A stretch of 64,000 nucleotides of DNA from an uncultured Prevotellaceae bacterium (GTDB lineage: Bacteria; Bacteroidota; Bacteroidia; Bacteroidales; Bacteroidaceae), in NCBI GenBank assembly GCA_900316355.1, contig ONCQ01000002.1, positions 62,001 through 126,000 on the forward strand. Direction: 5' to 3'. Under the pieces are notes generated by a model. It did not search any database. It worked only from the letters and a program-made list of their open reading frames with translations, and was not told the DNA's origin. The position numbers and the translations under genes were made by a program. Positions 44,121-54,388 of the stretch are shown here, piece by piece (position 1 is the stretch's first letter; every line of letters begins with the position of its first letter).

Positions 44121-46292
44121 TCAGTTACCCATTTCGGAGATGAACTTGATGCGGACGAGGCGGATTTGTTCTTCGTCATATTCATCACCGAGCTCGTCGA
44201 GGGCATCGTCGATATCGTCGGTCTCGCTCTCGCGGAAGTACTCGAAGATGTCCTCCACCTGGTCGGCATCGAGGACGGTGTTGATGTAGTAGGAGATGTC
44301 AAGCTTGGTGCCACTATCAACGATGGCATCGAGCTCATCGAGGAGCTCGTCGAAGTCCAGGCCCTTGGAGCGGGCGATATCCTTGAGATCGACCTTGCGG
44401 TCGATGGACTGGATGATGCTCACCTTGTTCTTGCTCTTGTTGGCAACGGTGCGCACGCGCAAGTCCTCGGGGCGCTCGATCTCGTTCTCCTCGCAGTGGT
44501 GATAGATAAGCTCGCAGAAGGCTTTGCCGTAGCGCTTGGCTTTGCCCTCTCCCACCCCGGGAATGTTCTTCAGCTCCTCAATGGTCACGGGATAGACGGT
44601 AGCCATTGCTTCGAGGCTGACATCCTGGAAGATGACATACGGCGGAATGGACTTCTCGCGAGCCACCTTCTTACGCAGGTCGCGGAGCATCGCCAGCAGC
44701 TCTTCATCGATGGCTGCGGTGCCTCCTGAGGGCTCACCGCCATCGTACTCGAAATCATTATCTTCAGATATCATGAAGGAGACGGGCTTCTTCATGAACT
44801 TACGCCCTTCGGCGGTCAGCTTCAGCAGACCGTAGTTCTCCACTTCCTTGTAGATATAGCCGCTGAGGATGGCCTGGCGCAGGATGGTGTTCCAGTGACG
44901 GGCATCCTTCTGGTCGCCACAGCCGAAGCACTCGAGATCATCATGTTTGTGGGCGATGACTTCCTCGGTGGGATTGCCTGTGAGCACGTCGATGATATGG
45001 TTGACCTTGAAGTTCTCCTTGACGGCAGCCACGACTTCCAAAGCCTTCTTCAGGTCGTCCATGGCCTCGACTTTGGCCTTCGGATGCAGGCAGTTGTCGC
45101 AGTTATGGCAGTTCTCCTCGTTGTATTCCTCGCCGAAATAATGGAGCAGCACGCGACGGCGGCAGACGCTGGTCTCGGCATAGGCGGCCGTCTCCTGCAG
45201 CAGTTGGCGCCCGATGTCCTGTTCGGCCACGGGTTTGCCCTCCATGAACTTCTCCAGCTTCACGAGGTCTTTATAAGCATAGAAGGTGATGCACTTGCCT
45301 TCGCCGCCATCGCGGCCGGCACGTCCTGTCTCCTGATAGTAACCCTCCAGGCTCTTGGGGATGTCGTAATGGATGACGTAGCGCACATCCGGCTTGTCGA
45401 TACCCATACCGAAGGCGATGGTGGCCACGATGACATCAATCTCATCCATGACGAAATCGTCCTGCGTCTGTGTGCGCGTAGGCGTATCCATGCCAGCATG
45501 ATAGGCACGGGCATTGATGTCATTGGCCCGCAGCACCTCGGCCAGTTCCTCCACTTTCTTACGTGAGAGGCAGTAGATGATGCCGCTCTTGCCAGGGTTC
45601 TGGCGGATGAACTTGATGATATCCTTGTCTATGTCCCGTGTCTTGGGGCGCACCTCATAATATAGGTTGGGGCGGTTAAAGGAGCTGACAAACTCCTTGG
45701 CCTCCATCATCCCCAGATTCTTCTTGATGTCGCCTCGCACCTTATCGGTTGCCGTAGCGGTGAGCGCGATGACAGGAGAGACGCCTATCTCATTGATGAT
45801 TGGACGAATCCTGCGGTACTCCGGGCGGAAGTCATGGCCCCACTCCGAGATGCAGTGCGCCTCATCAACGGCATAAAAGGATATTTTCACCTGACGCAGG
45901 AAATCAATATTCTCGTCCTTCGTGAGGGATTCGGGAGCCACATACAATAACTTGGTGCGACCCGCCAGGACATCGGTCTTCACCTGATCCAACGCCGAAC
46001 GGTTGAGCGAGGAATTCATGAAGTGAGCGATGCCGTCGTCGGCGCTCACCTGACGAATGGCATCCACCTGGTTTTTCATCAATGCTATCAACGGAGAAAT
46101 CACGATGGCCGTGCCATCCATGATCAATGCCGGAAGCTGGTAGCACAACGACTTTCCACCTCCCGTAGGCATCAGCACAAAAGTATCATTTCCGTCCAAT
46201 ACATTGCGGATGATAGCTTCTTGGTCTCCCTTGAAAGTGTCGAAGCCAAAATAATGCTTCAGCTGTTCTGTAAGATTGATGTTTTTGTTCAT
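44121..46292 (-). CDS. recQ: ATP-dependent DNA helicase RecQ
   Basis: A 723-residue helicase: Walker A PTGGGKSLC (near residue 45), DEAH box VDEAHCISEWGHDFR, the zinc-binding RQC part (CRRRVLLHYFGEEYNEENCHNCDNC) and an HRDC domain (IPPYVIFQDVSLEAMATVYP). It unwinds DNA from 3' to 5' in recombination and repair. The C-terminal acidic extension after the HRDC (about 130 residues) is longer than in E. coli but usual in Bacteroidetes. Promoter TATCTTTG at 46311-46318. Confidence 0.95.
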   Translation of the reverse strand: MNKNINLTEQLKHYFGFDTFKGDQEAIIRNVLDGNDTFVLMPTGGGKSLCYQLPALIMDGTAIVISPLIALMKNQVDAIRQVSADDGIAHFMNSSLNRSALDQVKTDVLAGRTKLLYVAPESLTKDENIDFLRQVKISFYAVDEAHCISEWGHDFRPEYRRIRPIINEIGVSPVIALTATATDKVRGDIKKNLGMMEAKEFVSSFNRPNLYYEVRPKTRDIDKDIIKFIRQNPGKSGIIYCLSRKKVEELAEVLRANDINARAYHAGMDTPTRTQTQDDFVMDEIDVIVATIAFGMGIDKPDVRYVIHYDIPKSLEGYYQETGRAGRDGGEGKCITFYAYKDLVKLEKFMEGKPVAEQDIGRQLLQETAAYAETSVCRRRVLLHYFGEEYNEENCHNCDNCLHPKAKVEAMDDLKKALEVVAAVKENFKVNHIIDVLTGNPTEEVIAHKHDDLECFGCGDQKDARHWNTILRQAILSGYIYKEVENYGLLKLTAEGRKFMKKPVSFMISEDNDFEYDGGEPSGGTAAIDEELLAMLRDLRKKVAREKSIPPYVIFQDVSLEAMATVYPVTIEELKNIPGVGEGKAKRYGKAFCELIYHHCEENEIERPEDLRVRTVANKSKNKVSIIQSIDRKVDLKDIARSKGLDFDELLDELDAIVDSGTKLDISYYINTVLDADQVEDIFEYFRESETDDIDDALDELGDEYDEEQIRLVRIKFISEMGN

Positions 46293-46310
46293 GATGTTTC
46301 CTTTGCGTTA

Positions 46311-46318
46311 CAAAGATA
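46311..46318 (-). promoter_or_regulatory. -7 promoter element of recQ
   Basis: TATCTTTG on the minus strand, 18 nt before the recQ start codon. Confidence 0.6.
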
Positions 46319-46389
46319 TACACTTTCTTTGCTATTTGCCAAGTTTTTCTTCACTTTTTCCTACCATCATAGGCAATTTTCCTATGAAA

Positions 46390-46428
46390 AAGGCTCCAAA
46401 AGCTGTTTTTTGCAGCTTTTGGAGCCTT
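46390..46428 (-). terminator. Terminator of the tig-clpP-clpX operon
   Basis: A perfect 15-bp stem (46390-46404 with 46414-46428) and a 9-nt loop. On the minus strand it is followed by TTTTC. It lies 55 bp after the clpX stop. Confidence 0.85.
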
Positions 46429-46483
46429 CATAAGATGTATTCTTGACGTAAGAGACGTCTATTTTTCTGAACCTTTCAGCACA

Positions 46484-47722
46484 TCATCCCTGCATCGCGT
46501 TGAGAGTGGATTTCTCCAACTGCTGCCGAGCGTAGTCCAAGGTCACCTCGAAACGCTTCTTGCCCGACGACGGCATCTCAAACTGAGGCGTCATCATGAT
46601 GGCCTCCACGATGCTGCGCAGGCCACGTGCGCCCAGCTTATAATCCACGGCCTTGTCCACCATATACTCCAGGGCGTCCTCGGAGAAGGTCAGCTCGATG
46701 CCATCCATCTGGAAGAGCTTCTGCTGCTGACGGATGATGGAGTTCTTGGGCTCTGTGAGGATGGCCCTCAGGGCTTTCCTATCGAGCTGGTTCAGATAGG
46801 TAAGGACAGGCAGGCGGCCTATAATCTCAGGAATTAGTCCGAAGCTCTTCAGGTCCTGCGGGAGGATATACTTCATCAGGTCGCTGCGATCGATGCGGGC
46901 GACATTCTGCACGGAGTTATAGCCCACGACGTGTGTGTTGAGGCGCTGGGCTATTTTGCGCTCTATGCCGTCGAAGGCGCCACCGCAGATGAACAGGATA
47001 TTGCGGGTGTCCACCTGCACATAGTCCTGATCCGGATGCTTGCGCCCGCCCTTGGGCGGAACGTTCACCACAGAGCCTTCCAGCAGCTTCAGCAGACCTT
47101 GCTGCACACCCTCGCCACTCACATCACGCGTGATGCTGGGGTTATCGGCCTTGCGGGCTATCTTGTCGATCTCATCGATGAAGACGATACCGCGCTGGGT
47201 GGCCTCCACATCGAAGTCGGCCACTTGCAGCAGGCGCGACAGGATGCTTTCCACATCCTCACCCACGTAGCCGGCCTCCGTGAAAACGGTGGCATCCACA
47301 ATCGTGAACGGCACCTTCAGCAGCTTGGCGATGGTGCGGGCCATGAGCGTCTTTCCCGTACCCGTGGGCCCCACCATGACGACATTGCTCTTCTCAATCT
47401 CCACGCCGTCCTCTGACACTGACTGACAGAGGCGCTTGTAGTGATTATAGACCGCCACAGAGAGATAGCGCTTGGCATCATCCTGCCCAATGACATACTG
47501 GTCCAGATATTGCTTGATGCCGGCGGGACGCGGCAGCGTCTTCCAATCCAGCTTATCAGCCCATGCTGACGCTGAGGCGGGTTTCGAGGCCCCCTCCTGT
47601 TCCTGCACAATCTGATAGGCCTGTGCAGCACAATCGGCACAGATGCATCCGTTGATGCCGCTAATCATTAAGGAGACCTCTTTTTCCGAGCGGCCACAAA
47701 AAGAGCATTTCTTTATTGCCAT
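46484..47722 (-). CDS. clpX: ATP-dependent Clp protease ATP-binding subunit ClpX
   Basis: A 412-residue AAA+ unfoldase. The N-terminal zinc domain (Cys6, Cys9, Cys28, Cys31), Walker A GPTGTGKT (118-125), the pore loop GYVGEDV, Walker [10 protein letters not shown] and the IGF-type loop region are present. It unfolds tagged proteins and feeds them to ClpP, encoded just upstream. Confidence 0.97.
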   Translation of the reverse strand: MAIKKCSFCGRSEKEVSLMISGINGCICADCAAQAYQIVQEQEGASKPASASAWADKLDWKTLPRPAGIKQYLDQYVIGQDDAKRYLSVAVYNHYKRLCQSVSEDGVEIEKSNVVMVGPTGTGKTLMARTIAKLLKVPFTIVDATVFTEAGYVGEDVESILSRLLQVADFDVEATQRGIVFIDEIDKIARKADNPSITRDVSGEGVQQGLLKLLEGSVVNVPPKGGRKHPDQDYVQVDTRNILFICGGAFDGIERKIAQRLNTHVVGYNSVQNVARIDRSDLMKYILPQDLKSFGLIPEIIGRLPVLTYLNQLDRKALRAILTEPKNSIIRQQQKLFQMDGIELTFSEDALEYMVDKAVDYKLGARGLRSIVEAIMMTPQFEMPSSGKKRFEVTLDYARQQLEKSTLNAMQG

Positions 47723-47759
47723 TCCTTACTATAATATAATGTACGCGCGAGTGCGGAAA

Positions 47760-48431
47760 CTATTGTTTGCGGACAAGAACCTGGTCTATCATGCCATACT
47801 CACGGGCCTCCTCAGCCGTCATCCAGTAGTTGCGGTCGGAGTCTGCCCACACCTTGTCATAGGGGGTATGGCTGTGGTCGGCGATAATCTGATAGAGCTC
47901 CTTCTTGAGCTTTTGAATCTCGCGGGCCTCAATCTCGATATCGCTGGCCTGACCCTGCACGCCTCCCAAGGGCTGGTGGATCATCACGCGGCTATGGGGC
48001 AACGCACTGCGCTTGCCCTCTTTACCGGCAACGAGCAGCACGGCGGCCATCGAGGCGGCCATGCCCGTGCAGATGGTGGCAACGTCGGACGTGATGAACT
48101 GCATCGTGTCATAGATGCCGAGGCCGGCACTGACGCTGCCGCCAGGAGAGTTCAGGTAGATGCTGATATCCTTGCCTGGGTCGGCGCTGTCCAGATACAG
48201 TAGCTGAGCCTGCAGGGTGTTAGCCGTGTAATCGTCGATCTGCGTGCCGAGGAAGATGATGCGGTCCATCATCAGGCGCGAGAAAACATCCATCTGCGTG
48301 ACGTTCAGCTGACGCTCCTCCAAGATGTACGGATTCAGATACTGGTTCTGGAGGCTGACATAGTCATCCAAGACCTGTCCGTTGAGGCCAAGATGGCCTG
48401 TCGCGAACTTACGGAAATCTGACTGTTGCAT
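47760..48431 (-). CDS. clpP: ATP-dependent Clp protease proteolytic subunit
   Basis: A 223-residue serine peptidase forming the tetradecameric ClpP barrel. Catalytic Ser127 (TGMAASMAA), His152 (MIHQPLGG) and a likely Asp199 (SDRNYWM) are present; the oxyanion loop SPGGSV is intact. Encoded 3 bp after tig and upstream of clpX. Confidence 0.97.
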   Translation of the reverse strand: MQQSDFRKFATGHLGLNGQVLDDYVSLQNQYLNPYILEERQLNVTQMDVFSRLMMDRIIFLGTQIDDYTANTLQAQLLYLDSADPGKDISIYLNSPGGSVSAGLGIYDTMQFITSDVATICTGMAASMAAVLLVAGKEGKRSALPHSRVMIHQPLGGVQGQASDIEIEAREIQKLKKELYQIIADHSHTPYDKVWADSDRNYWMTAEEAREYGMIDQVLVRKQ

Positions 48432-48434
48432 GGA

Positions 48435-49790
48435 TTATTTCTCTTCGAACAGCTTGTTGAACTCCTCAAGGGTGACGCTCTTCTTGGTGAGCTTCACGAC
48501 ATCCTTCAATGCCTTGCCGAGCTTCTCCTCAACGCAGCGGGCCACGAGGCCTTCCACCTGTTCCTTCTTCTTGATCTGCTCTGTGGCATAGTTGGTGATA
48601 ATCTCATCGGGCACATTACCCATACCATACTGGGCGAACTGCATACGTGTCTGGCGCTTAGCGGTCTCGAGAACATCATCCTGCTCCACCTTGATACCAG
48701 TCTGGTCAGCCAGCTGCTCCTTGATGAGGTGCCATTCCAGTTCCTTGATGCTGCCAGCATAGTTCTGCTCCACATACTCCTCACCCTTGTCAGGATTGTT
48801 GGCACGCATGATGCGCTTGAGCAGTTCATCGGGCCACTGCAGGTCGCCGATGCGCTTCTCCAGATACTTGCGCACATCAATCATGAAGCGCAGCTGAGCA
48901 TCTTCTGCGAACTGATCCTCCAGCTGCTTCTTGACGGCAGCGCGGAACTCATCCTCGCCCTTCACCTTGCCCTCGCCGAGGACCTGGTCAAAGAGCTCCT
49001 GCGTCAGCTCTGCAGGCATATAGCGTGTAATCTCCGTAATCTGATAGCTGAAGTCGCCCTTCACATTCTCGGCCTCTTCCTTGGTGATGCCGAGGAGGCT
49101 GGAGAGCTCGATGGTGCTGTTGTCGTAAGCAGCGGCAGGGTTAAAGGTGATGACGGTATTCACGCCGATGCCCTCGAACTTCTTCTTTTGGTCATCGTTC
49201 TTGAAATAGTTGGGCAGGATGACGGCATCCTCTTTCTGAATGCCACCCTCCTTGATGTTACCGTCGGCATCGAGTTCTGCGATATGACCCTTTGTCATGT
49301 CGCCACTCTGATAGCTGTCCACCTTGTCATAATGGCCGCCACGCTGGCAGTAAGCCTTCACCTGGCCGTCCACCATCTCGTCGGTCACCTTAATGGTATA
49401 GTAGGGAACCTTATCGGCATCTGTCAACTTAGCATCAAACTGAGGTGCCAGGGCGATGTCAAAGATGAAGGTAAGCTGCTCAGCCTCGAAATCGATGGGC
49501 TGTTGCTTCTCGCTGGCCAGAGGATCGCCCAGCATGTCCACCTTATTCTCACGCAGATAGCCGTAGAGCTTCTCGCTCAGCAGCTTCTGCACTTCCTCTG
49601 CAGTGATCTCACCGCCGAAACGTTTCTTCATCAAGCTCATAGGCACCTGGCCGGGACGGAAGCCGGGCAGGGCTGCTTTCTTGCGGTAGTTCTTAAGCGC
49701 TTTTTCTACGTTTTCCTGATAGTCAGCCTTCTCAAAAGTGATGGTCAGTTCAGCGGCCACACCCGAAGTCTTGTCGAATTGAATGTTCAT
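48435..49790 (-). CDS. tig: Trigger factor
   Basis: A 451-residue ribosome-associated chaperone: N-terminal ribosome-binding domain with a degenerate GFRPGQVP motif (the family signature GFRxGKxP), a weak PPIase-like middle and a long helical C-terminal domain. Bacteroidetes trigger factors lack a strongly conserved FKBP part, as here. Placed between lptB and clpP in one unit. Confidence 0.93.
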   Translation of the reverse strand: MNIQFDKTSGVAAELTITFEKADYQENVEKALKNYRKKAALPGFRPGQVPMSLMKKRFGGEITAEEVQKLLSEKLYGYLRENKVDMLGDPLASEKQQPIDFEAEQLTFIFDIALAPQFDAKLTDADKVPYYTIKVTDEMVDGQVKAYCQRGGHYDKVDSYQSGDMTKGHIAELDADGNIKEGGIQKEDAVILPNYFKNDDQKKKFEGIGVNTVITFNPAAAYDNSTIELSSLLGITKEEAENVKGDFSYQITEITRYMPAELTQELFDQVLGEGKVKGEDEFRAAVKKQLEDQFAEDAQLRFMIDVRKYLEKRIGDLQWPDELLKRIMRANNPDKGEEYVEQNYAGSIKELEWHLIKEQLADQTGIKVEQDDVLETAKRQTRMQFAQYGMGNVPDEIITNYATEQIKKKEQVEGLVARCVEEKLGKALKDVVKLTKKSVTLEEFNKLFEEK

Positions 49791-49825
49791 GAGTTGTAAT
49801 TCGTATTATAGATAGTGATTAATAA

Positions 49826-50716
49826 TCAAGCATCTTCCTTTGAGGCTTCACTTGCAAAAGCCGTGCCAAGCGCCGTTTCGTCAGCCTGCTGACGCTCACG
49901 CTCCATGCTCTCAAAGTCTTTCGGGCGCAGCACGAAACTGTTTGTCAGGTACTTGGCCTTTACAATTTCATTGGCTGCCAACTTCTCAGGGGTACCCTTG
50001 AAATGGATGCGGCCCTCAAAGAGCATGTAGGCCCGGTCGGTGATGCAGAGGGTCTCCTCCACATTGTGGTCGGTGATGAGCACGCCGATATTCATGCGCT
50101 TCAGCTTCCACACAATCAGCTGGATATCCTCCACAGCGATGGGATCGACGCCCGCAAACGGCTCGTCCAGCATCACGAACTTGGGATCAATGGCCAGGCA
50201 GCGGGCGATTTCCGTGCGACGGCGCTCGCCGCCGGAGAGACGGTCACCCAGGTTCTTGCGCACCTTCTGCAAGCGGAACTCCTGAATCAGGCTCTCCAGT
50301 TTCTCACGCTTGTATTCCTCGGTGCAGTCGGTACGCAACTCCAGCACGCTGGCGATATTGTCCTCCACCGACATCTTGCGGAACACGCTGGCTTCCTGAG
50401 CCAGATAGCCAATGCCCTTATGCGCACGCTTGTAAACAGGCAAGCCCGTAATCTCCTCATGGCCGATAAACACCTGGCCCTCGTTGGGAATGACCAAGCC
50501 CGTCGTCATGTAGAACGAAGTGGTCTTACCGGCCCCGTTCGGCCCCAGCAGTCCCACAATCTCTCCCTGATCGACATAGAAGTTGACATCATCGACCACC
50601 GTGCGCTTGCCGTAGATCTTTTTCAGATGCTCGGCACACAAGCGCAAGGGCTCATCCTGATGAGGGGCCACGAAAGCGGTGCTTAGGGTGTCAATGATGG
50701 TCTTTTCTTCTGCCAT
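49826..50716 (-). CDS. lptB: LPS export ABC transporter ATP-binding protein
   Basis: A 296-residue ATPase from ATG 50716. Walker [10 protein letters not shown], signature [16 protein letters not shown], Walker [15 protein letters not shown] and [10 protein letters not shown] match LptB. It powers lipopolysaccharide extraction with LptFG. Both ends are longer than E. coli LptB (241 residues): an N-terminal extension of about 30 residues and a C-terminal Glu/Ala-rich tail. It is upstream of tig. Confidence 0.92.
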   Translation of the reverse strand: MAEEKTIIDTLSTAFVAPHQDEPLRLCAEHLKKIYGKRTVVDDVNFYVDQGEIVGLLGPNGAGKTTSFYMTTGLVIPNEGQVFIGHEEITGLPVYKRAHKGIGYLAQEASVFRKMSVEDNIASVLELRTDCTEEYKREKLESLIQEFRLQKVRKNLGDRLSGGERRRTEIARCLAIDPKFVMLDEPFAGVDPIAVEDIQLIVWKLKRMNIGVLITDHNVEETLCITDRAYMLFEGRIHFKGTPEKLAANEIVKAKYLTNSFVLRPKDFESMERERQQADETALGTAFASEASKEDA

Positions 50717-50734
50717 ACGTGCGTAATGAGTGCG

Positions 50735-50742
50735 CAAAAGTA
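50735..50742 (-). promoter_or_regulatory. -7 promoter element of lptB-tig-clpPX
   Basis: TACTTTTG on the minus strand, 18 nt before the lptB start codon. It is the clear promoter for the lptB-tig-clpP-clpX run. Confidence 0.65.
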
Positions 50743-50817
50743 CACAAATCTTACCACTTTCTATCATCAACATGAAAAAAACTGCCCTCACACGCCCCTC
50801 TTTTAGTCTTTTTTGAC

Positions 50818-50825
50818 TACTTTTG
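50818..50825 (+). promoter_or_regulatory. -7 promoter element of mlaE-mlaF
   Basis: TACTTTTG on the plus strand, 62 bp before the mlaE start. Together with the lptB promoter it forms a divergent promoter region. Confidence 0.65.
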
Positions 50826-50887
50826 CCCCCAAATTACGTGATAAAGCCCTTGCAAGAGCTCTCTACAGGGCCATAAAACAGTATTCA

Positions 50888-51634
50888 ATGAAAGCACTTT
50901 TTAGTCCTCTCGCCACCTTTGGCAGATACCTGCAGCTGATGGCAAAAGTTTTCAGCCGCCCGGAACGTTTCCGGATGTATTGGAAACAATATGTCAAGGA
51001 AATGGGGAAGTTAGGCATTGACAGTATCGGCATCGTGCTGATGATCTCCTTCTTCATCGGTGCCGTCATCTGCATCCAAATGAGAATGAACATCCAGAGT
51101 CCGTGGATGCCACGTTTCTCAACGGGTTTCACCACGCGTGAAATCCTGCTCCTGGAGTTCTCCTCCAGTATCATGTGTCTCATCCTCGCCGGTAAGGTGG
51201 GCTCCAACATCGCCTCTGAGATTGGCACCATGCGTGTCACACAGCAGATTGATGCCCTTGAGATTATGGGTGTCAACTCCGCCTCCTTCCTCATCCTGCC
51301 GAAGATTCTGGGCCTCGTGACGATGATTCCTATTCTCGTCACCTTCTCCATGGTCGCAGGCTTTGGCGGAGCCTACGCCATCTGTCTCTCCGGCATCCTC
51401 TCCACAGAGGACCTGACGTATGGACTACAGCATTCCTTCAACTCATGGTTTGTGTGGATGGGCTACATCAAATCTTTCTTCTTTGCCTACATCATCGCTT
51501 CCGTCTCTGCTTTCTACGGCTACACCGTGGAGGGCGGCTCCGTGGAAGTCGGCAAGGCCTCCACAGACAGCGTGGTCCATTGCTCTATGCTCATCCTTTT
51601 TGCTGACATCTTCCTCACACAGATTCTCTCATGA
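50888..51634 (+). CDS. mlaE: MlaE-type phospholipid ABC transporter permease
   Basis: A 248-residue permease from ATG 50888 (an in-frame upstream start at 50813 overlaps the promoter and is rejected). About five transmembrane helices with the MlaE motif region EFSSSIMCLILAGKVGSNIASEIGTMRVTQQIDALEIMGVN. It works with MlaF and an MlaD-type protein encoded elsewhere to keep outer membrane lipid asymmetry. The end overlaps mlaF by 4 bp. Confidence 0.92.
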   Translation: MKALFSPLATFGRYLQLMAKVFSRPERFRMYWKQYVKEMGKLGIDSIGIVLMISFFIGAVICIQMRMNIQSPWMPRFSTGFTTREILLLEFSSSIMCLILAGKVGSNIASEIGTMRVTQQIDALEIMGVNSASFLILPKILGLVTMIPILVTFSMVAGFGGAYAICLSGILSTEDLTYGLQHSFNSWFVWMGYIKSFFFAYIIASVSAFYGYTVEGGSVEVGKASTDSVVHCSMLILFADIFLTQILS

Positions 51635-52386
51635 TAGAAATACGTTCCATCTATAAAGACTTTGCGGACAGAGAGGTACTCAAAGGCATCACCACCTCCT
51701 TCCCCGCAGGACAGACCAACCTCATCATCGGACAATCCGGTTCCGGAAAGACCGTACTGATGAAATGTATCGTGGGCCTGCTGGAACCCACTAAAGGACA
51801 AATCCTTTACGACGGTCGCGACTTCGTGACCATGAACAAAAGAGAGCGCGCACTTCTGCGCCGCGAGATGGGCATGATTTTCCAGTCTGCCGCCCTCTTC
51901 GACTCCATGAGCGTCCTCGAGAACGTCATGTTCCCCCTCGACATGTTCTCCTCCATGACGCTGCGCGAGCGCACAAAGCGAGCACAGCAGTGCCTCGACC
52001 GCGTCAACCTCATCGATGCCCAAAGCAAATTCCCCGACGAGCTGTCCGGAGGCATGCAGAAGCGCGTAGCCATTGCACGCGCCATCGCGCTGAACCCCAA
52101 GTATCTGTTCTGCGATGAGCCCAACAGCGGCCTCGACCCCAAGACCAGCCTCGTCATCGACGCCCTTATCCACGACATCACCGTGGAGTACAAGATGACG
52201 ACCATCATGAACACCCACGACATGAACTCCGTCATGGGCATCGGCGACAGCATCATCTTCATCAAGGAAGGCCGTCAGGAATGGACGGGCGACAAGACAC
52301 AGGTCGCCACCTCCAACAACCAAGCCCTCACCGACTTCATCTTCGCCTCGGACCTTCTGAAGAAGGCACGTCAGGCTTTTGTCTAA
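51631..52386 (+). CDS. mlaF: MlaF-type phospholipid ABC transporter ATP-binding protein
   Basis: A 251-residue ATPase with Walker A GQSGSGKT, signature LSGGMQKRVAIARA, Walker B YLFCDEPNSGLDP and the His-switch NTHDM. It pairs with MlaE (ATGA overlap). The ABC-F gene starts 16 bp downstream. Confidence 0.93.
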   Translation: MIEIRSIYKDFADREVLKGITTSFPAGQTNLIIGQSGSGKTVLMKCIVGLLEPTKGQILYDGRDFVTMNKRERALLRREMGMIFQSAALFDSMSVLENVMFPLDMFSSMTLRERTKRAQQCLDRVNLIDAQSKFPDELSGGMQKRVAIARAIALNPKYLFCDEPNSGLDPKTSLVIDALIHDITVEYKMTTIMNTHDMNSVMGIGDSIIFIKEGRQEWTGDKTQVATSNNQALTDFIFASDLLKKARQAFV

Positions 52387-52402
52387 CGGCGGCACCACAG
52401 AC

Positions 52403-54340
52403 ATGATATCAGTAGAACATCTCACCGTTGAATTTGCTGCCAAGCCTCTCTTCACGGACGCGAGCTTCGTCATCAACGACCGCGACCGTGTGGCTCTCAC
52501 GGGCAAGAATGGAGCCGGCAAATCCACGCTACTCAAGATTATAGCATCGCAGCAGCCACCGACCTCCGGCACGGTGGCTGTGCCGCGTGGCACCACGGTG
52601 GGCTATCTTCCACAGGTCATGAACCTGTCCAGCGACCGCACGGTCATGGAAGAAACGCTGCTGGCCTTCGACCATATCCACGACCTGCAGGAGGAAATAG
52701 AGAAGATGAAAGAGGAGATGGCTGCACGCAGCGACTACGAGAGCGAGGAGTACATGGCACTCGTCGAACGCTACTCCCACGCCGAAGACCACTTCCAGAT
52801 GATGGGAGGACTGAACTTCCAAGCGGAGGTGGAACGCACACTCTTGGGGTTAGGCTTTGAACGTGCTGAGTTCAACCGCCCCACCAGCGAACTCAGCGGT
52901 GGCTGGCGCATGCGCATAGAATTGGCAAAGCTTCTCCTGCGCCAGCCCGATGTGCTGCTGCTTGACGAGCCCACCAACCACCTTGACATCAACAGCATAC
53001 AGTGGCTCGAACAATACCTGCAACAACGCTCCGGCGCCGTCGTACTGGTGTCCCACGACCGTGCTTTCATCAACAATGTCACCAACCGTACCATCGAAAT
53101 CTCCTGCGGGCGCGTATGGGATTATAAGGTGAAATACGACGAATATGTGCAGCTGCGCGCAGAACGGCGCGAACAGCAGCTGCGCGCCTATGAGAACCAG
53201 CAGAAGGAAATTGCCAACCTCAAGGACTTCATCGAGCGCTTCCGCTACAAACCCACCAAGGCGGTGCAGGTGCAGGAGCGCATCAAACAACTCAACCGCA
53301 TCGTGCCCATCGAGGTGGATGATATCGACAACAGCGCCCTCCACCTGAAGTTCCCGCCCTGCCAGCGCAGCGGCGACTTCCCCCTCATCGTGGAAGACCT
53401 GCGCAAGGCCTATGGAGAGAAGGAGGTCATTGCCCACGTCAACCTCACCATCCGCCGCGGCGAGAAGGTGGCGTTTGTGGGGCGCAACGGTGAGGGTAAA
53501 TCCACGCTCGTGAAATGTATCCTCGGCGAGATACCCTTCGAGGGTTCACTGAAGGTGGGACATAACGCACAGATAGGCTATTTCGCACAGAACCAGGCAC
53601 AACTGCTCGACCCAGAGCTCACCGTCTTCGACACCATCGACCGTGTGGCACGCGGCGACATCCGAATGAAAATCCGCGACATCCTGGGGGCTTTCATGTT
53701 CGGCGGCGAAGCCTCGGACAAGAAGGTCAAGGTGCTCTCGGGTGGTGAACGCTCGCGCCTGGCTATGATCAAGCTCCTGCTGGAGCCCGTCAACTTTCTC
53801 ATCCTCGATGAGCCCACCAACCACCTCGACATGAAGTCCAAGGATGTGCTCAAGGAGGCCATCGCCGCCTTCGACGGCACCGTCATCGTGGTCAGCCACG
53901 ACCGCCAGTTCCTGGATGGCCTCGTAGAGCGCGTCTATAGCTTCGGCGGCGGACGTGTGCGCGAGCATATCGGAGGTATCTATGATTGGTTGAAGGGGGC
54001 CCCCCTTTCATCCCCCGTGGGGGATACTACACCTTCGTCCTCTTCCAGCAAGACAACAGAAGCCCCCTCGGGGGCCGTAAGGGGGGCCTCAGCCTCATCC
54101 TCCTGGGAAGCCCAAAAAGCTGCCGCACGCCAGCGCAAGAAGCTGGAGAAGGCGGTGAGCGAAGCAGAGGAGAAGGTGGCACAGCTCGAAGCTGCCGTTC
54201 ACCTCATCGAAGACCGACTGGCTACGCCCGAGGGAGCTACTGACACAGCGCTCTACGAGAAATACACCCGCTTCAAACAGCAACTTGAAGCGGCCGAAGA
54301 GGAGTGGATGACAGCCTCGGAAGCATTAGCCTCTTCATAG
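52403..54340 (+). CDS. ABC-F family ATPase (Uup/EttA-like)
   Basis: A 645-residue soluble protein from ATG 52403 with two ABC domains (GKNGAGKST and GRNGEGKST, LSGGWRMRIELAKLL and LSGGERSRLAMIKLL, DEPTNHLD twice), the P-site linker between them and a C-terminal coiled coil as in Uup. ABC-F proteins act on the ribosome. The region between the second ABC domain and the coiled coil is an in-frame composite palindromic element (53998-54088) encoding APLSSPVGDTTPSSS and APSGAVRGAS. Confidence 0.9.
   Translation: MISVEHLTVEFAAKPLFTDASFVINDRDRVALTGKNGAGKSTLLKIIASQQPPTSGTVAVPRGTTVGYLPQVMNLSSDRTVMEETLLAFDHIHDLQEEIEKMKEEMAARSDYESEEYMALVERYSHAEDHFQMMGGLNFQAEVERTLLGLGFERAEFNRPTSELSGGWRMRIELAKLLLRQPDVLLLDEPTNHLDINSIQWLEQYLQQRSGAVVLVSHDRAFINNVTNRTIEISCGRVWDYKVKYDEYVQLRAERREQQLRAYENQQKEIANLKDFIERFRYKPTKAVQVQERIKQLNRIVPIEVDDIDNSALHLKFPPCQRSGDFPLIVEDLRKAYGEKEVIAHVNLTIRRGEKVAFVGRNGEGKSTLVKCILGEIPFEGSLKVGHNAQIGYFAQNQAQLLDPELTVFDTIDRVARGDIRMKIRDILGAFMFGGEASDKKVKVLSGGERSRLAMIKLLLEPVNFLILDEPTNHLDMKSKDVLKEAIAAFDGTVIVVSHDRQFLDGLVERVYSFGGGRVREHIGGIYDWLKGAPLSSPVGDTTPSSSSSKTTEAPSGAVRGASASSSWEAQKAAARQRKKLEKAVSEAEEKVAQLEAAVHLIEDRLATPEGATDTALYEKYTRFKQQLEAAEEEWMTASEALASS
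53998..54088 (+). repeat. Composite palindromic element (type B) in the ABC-F gene
   Basis: The ends GGCCCCCCTT (53998-54007) and AAGGGGGGCC (54079-54088) are perfect inverted repeats. Inside are two hairpins, ATCCCCCGTGGGGGAT and GCCCCCTCGGGGGC. The 91-bp unit is in frame. Its left half recurs in the MFS gene (2291-2326). Confidence 0.85.
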
Positions 54341-54388
54341 ACTCTTAAACCTCTTAAACCCCATAAGCCAGATAAATCCTATTACAAT

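Noticed and set aside
50813..50887. Upstream in-frame start for mlaE
   Set aside because: It would place the start codon inside the promoter; the conserved MlaE N terminus begins at ATG 50888.
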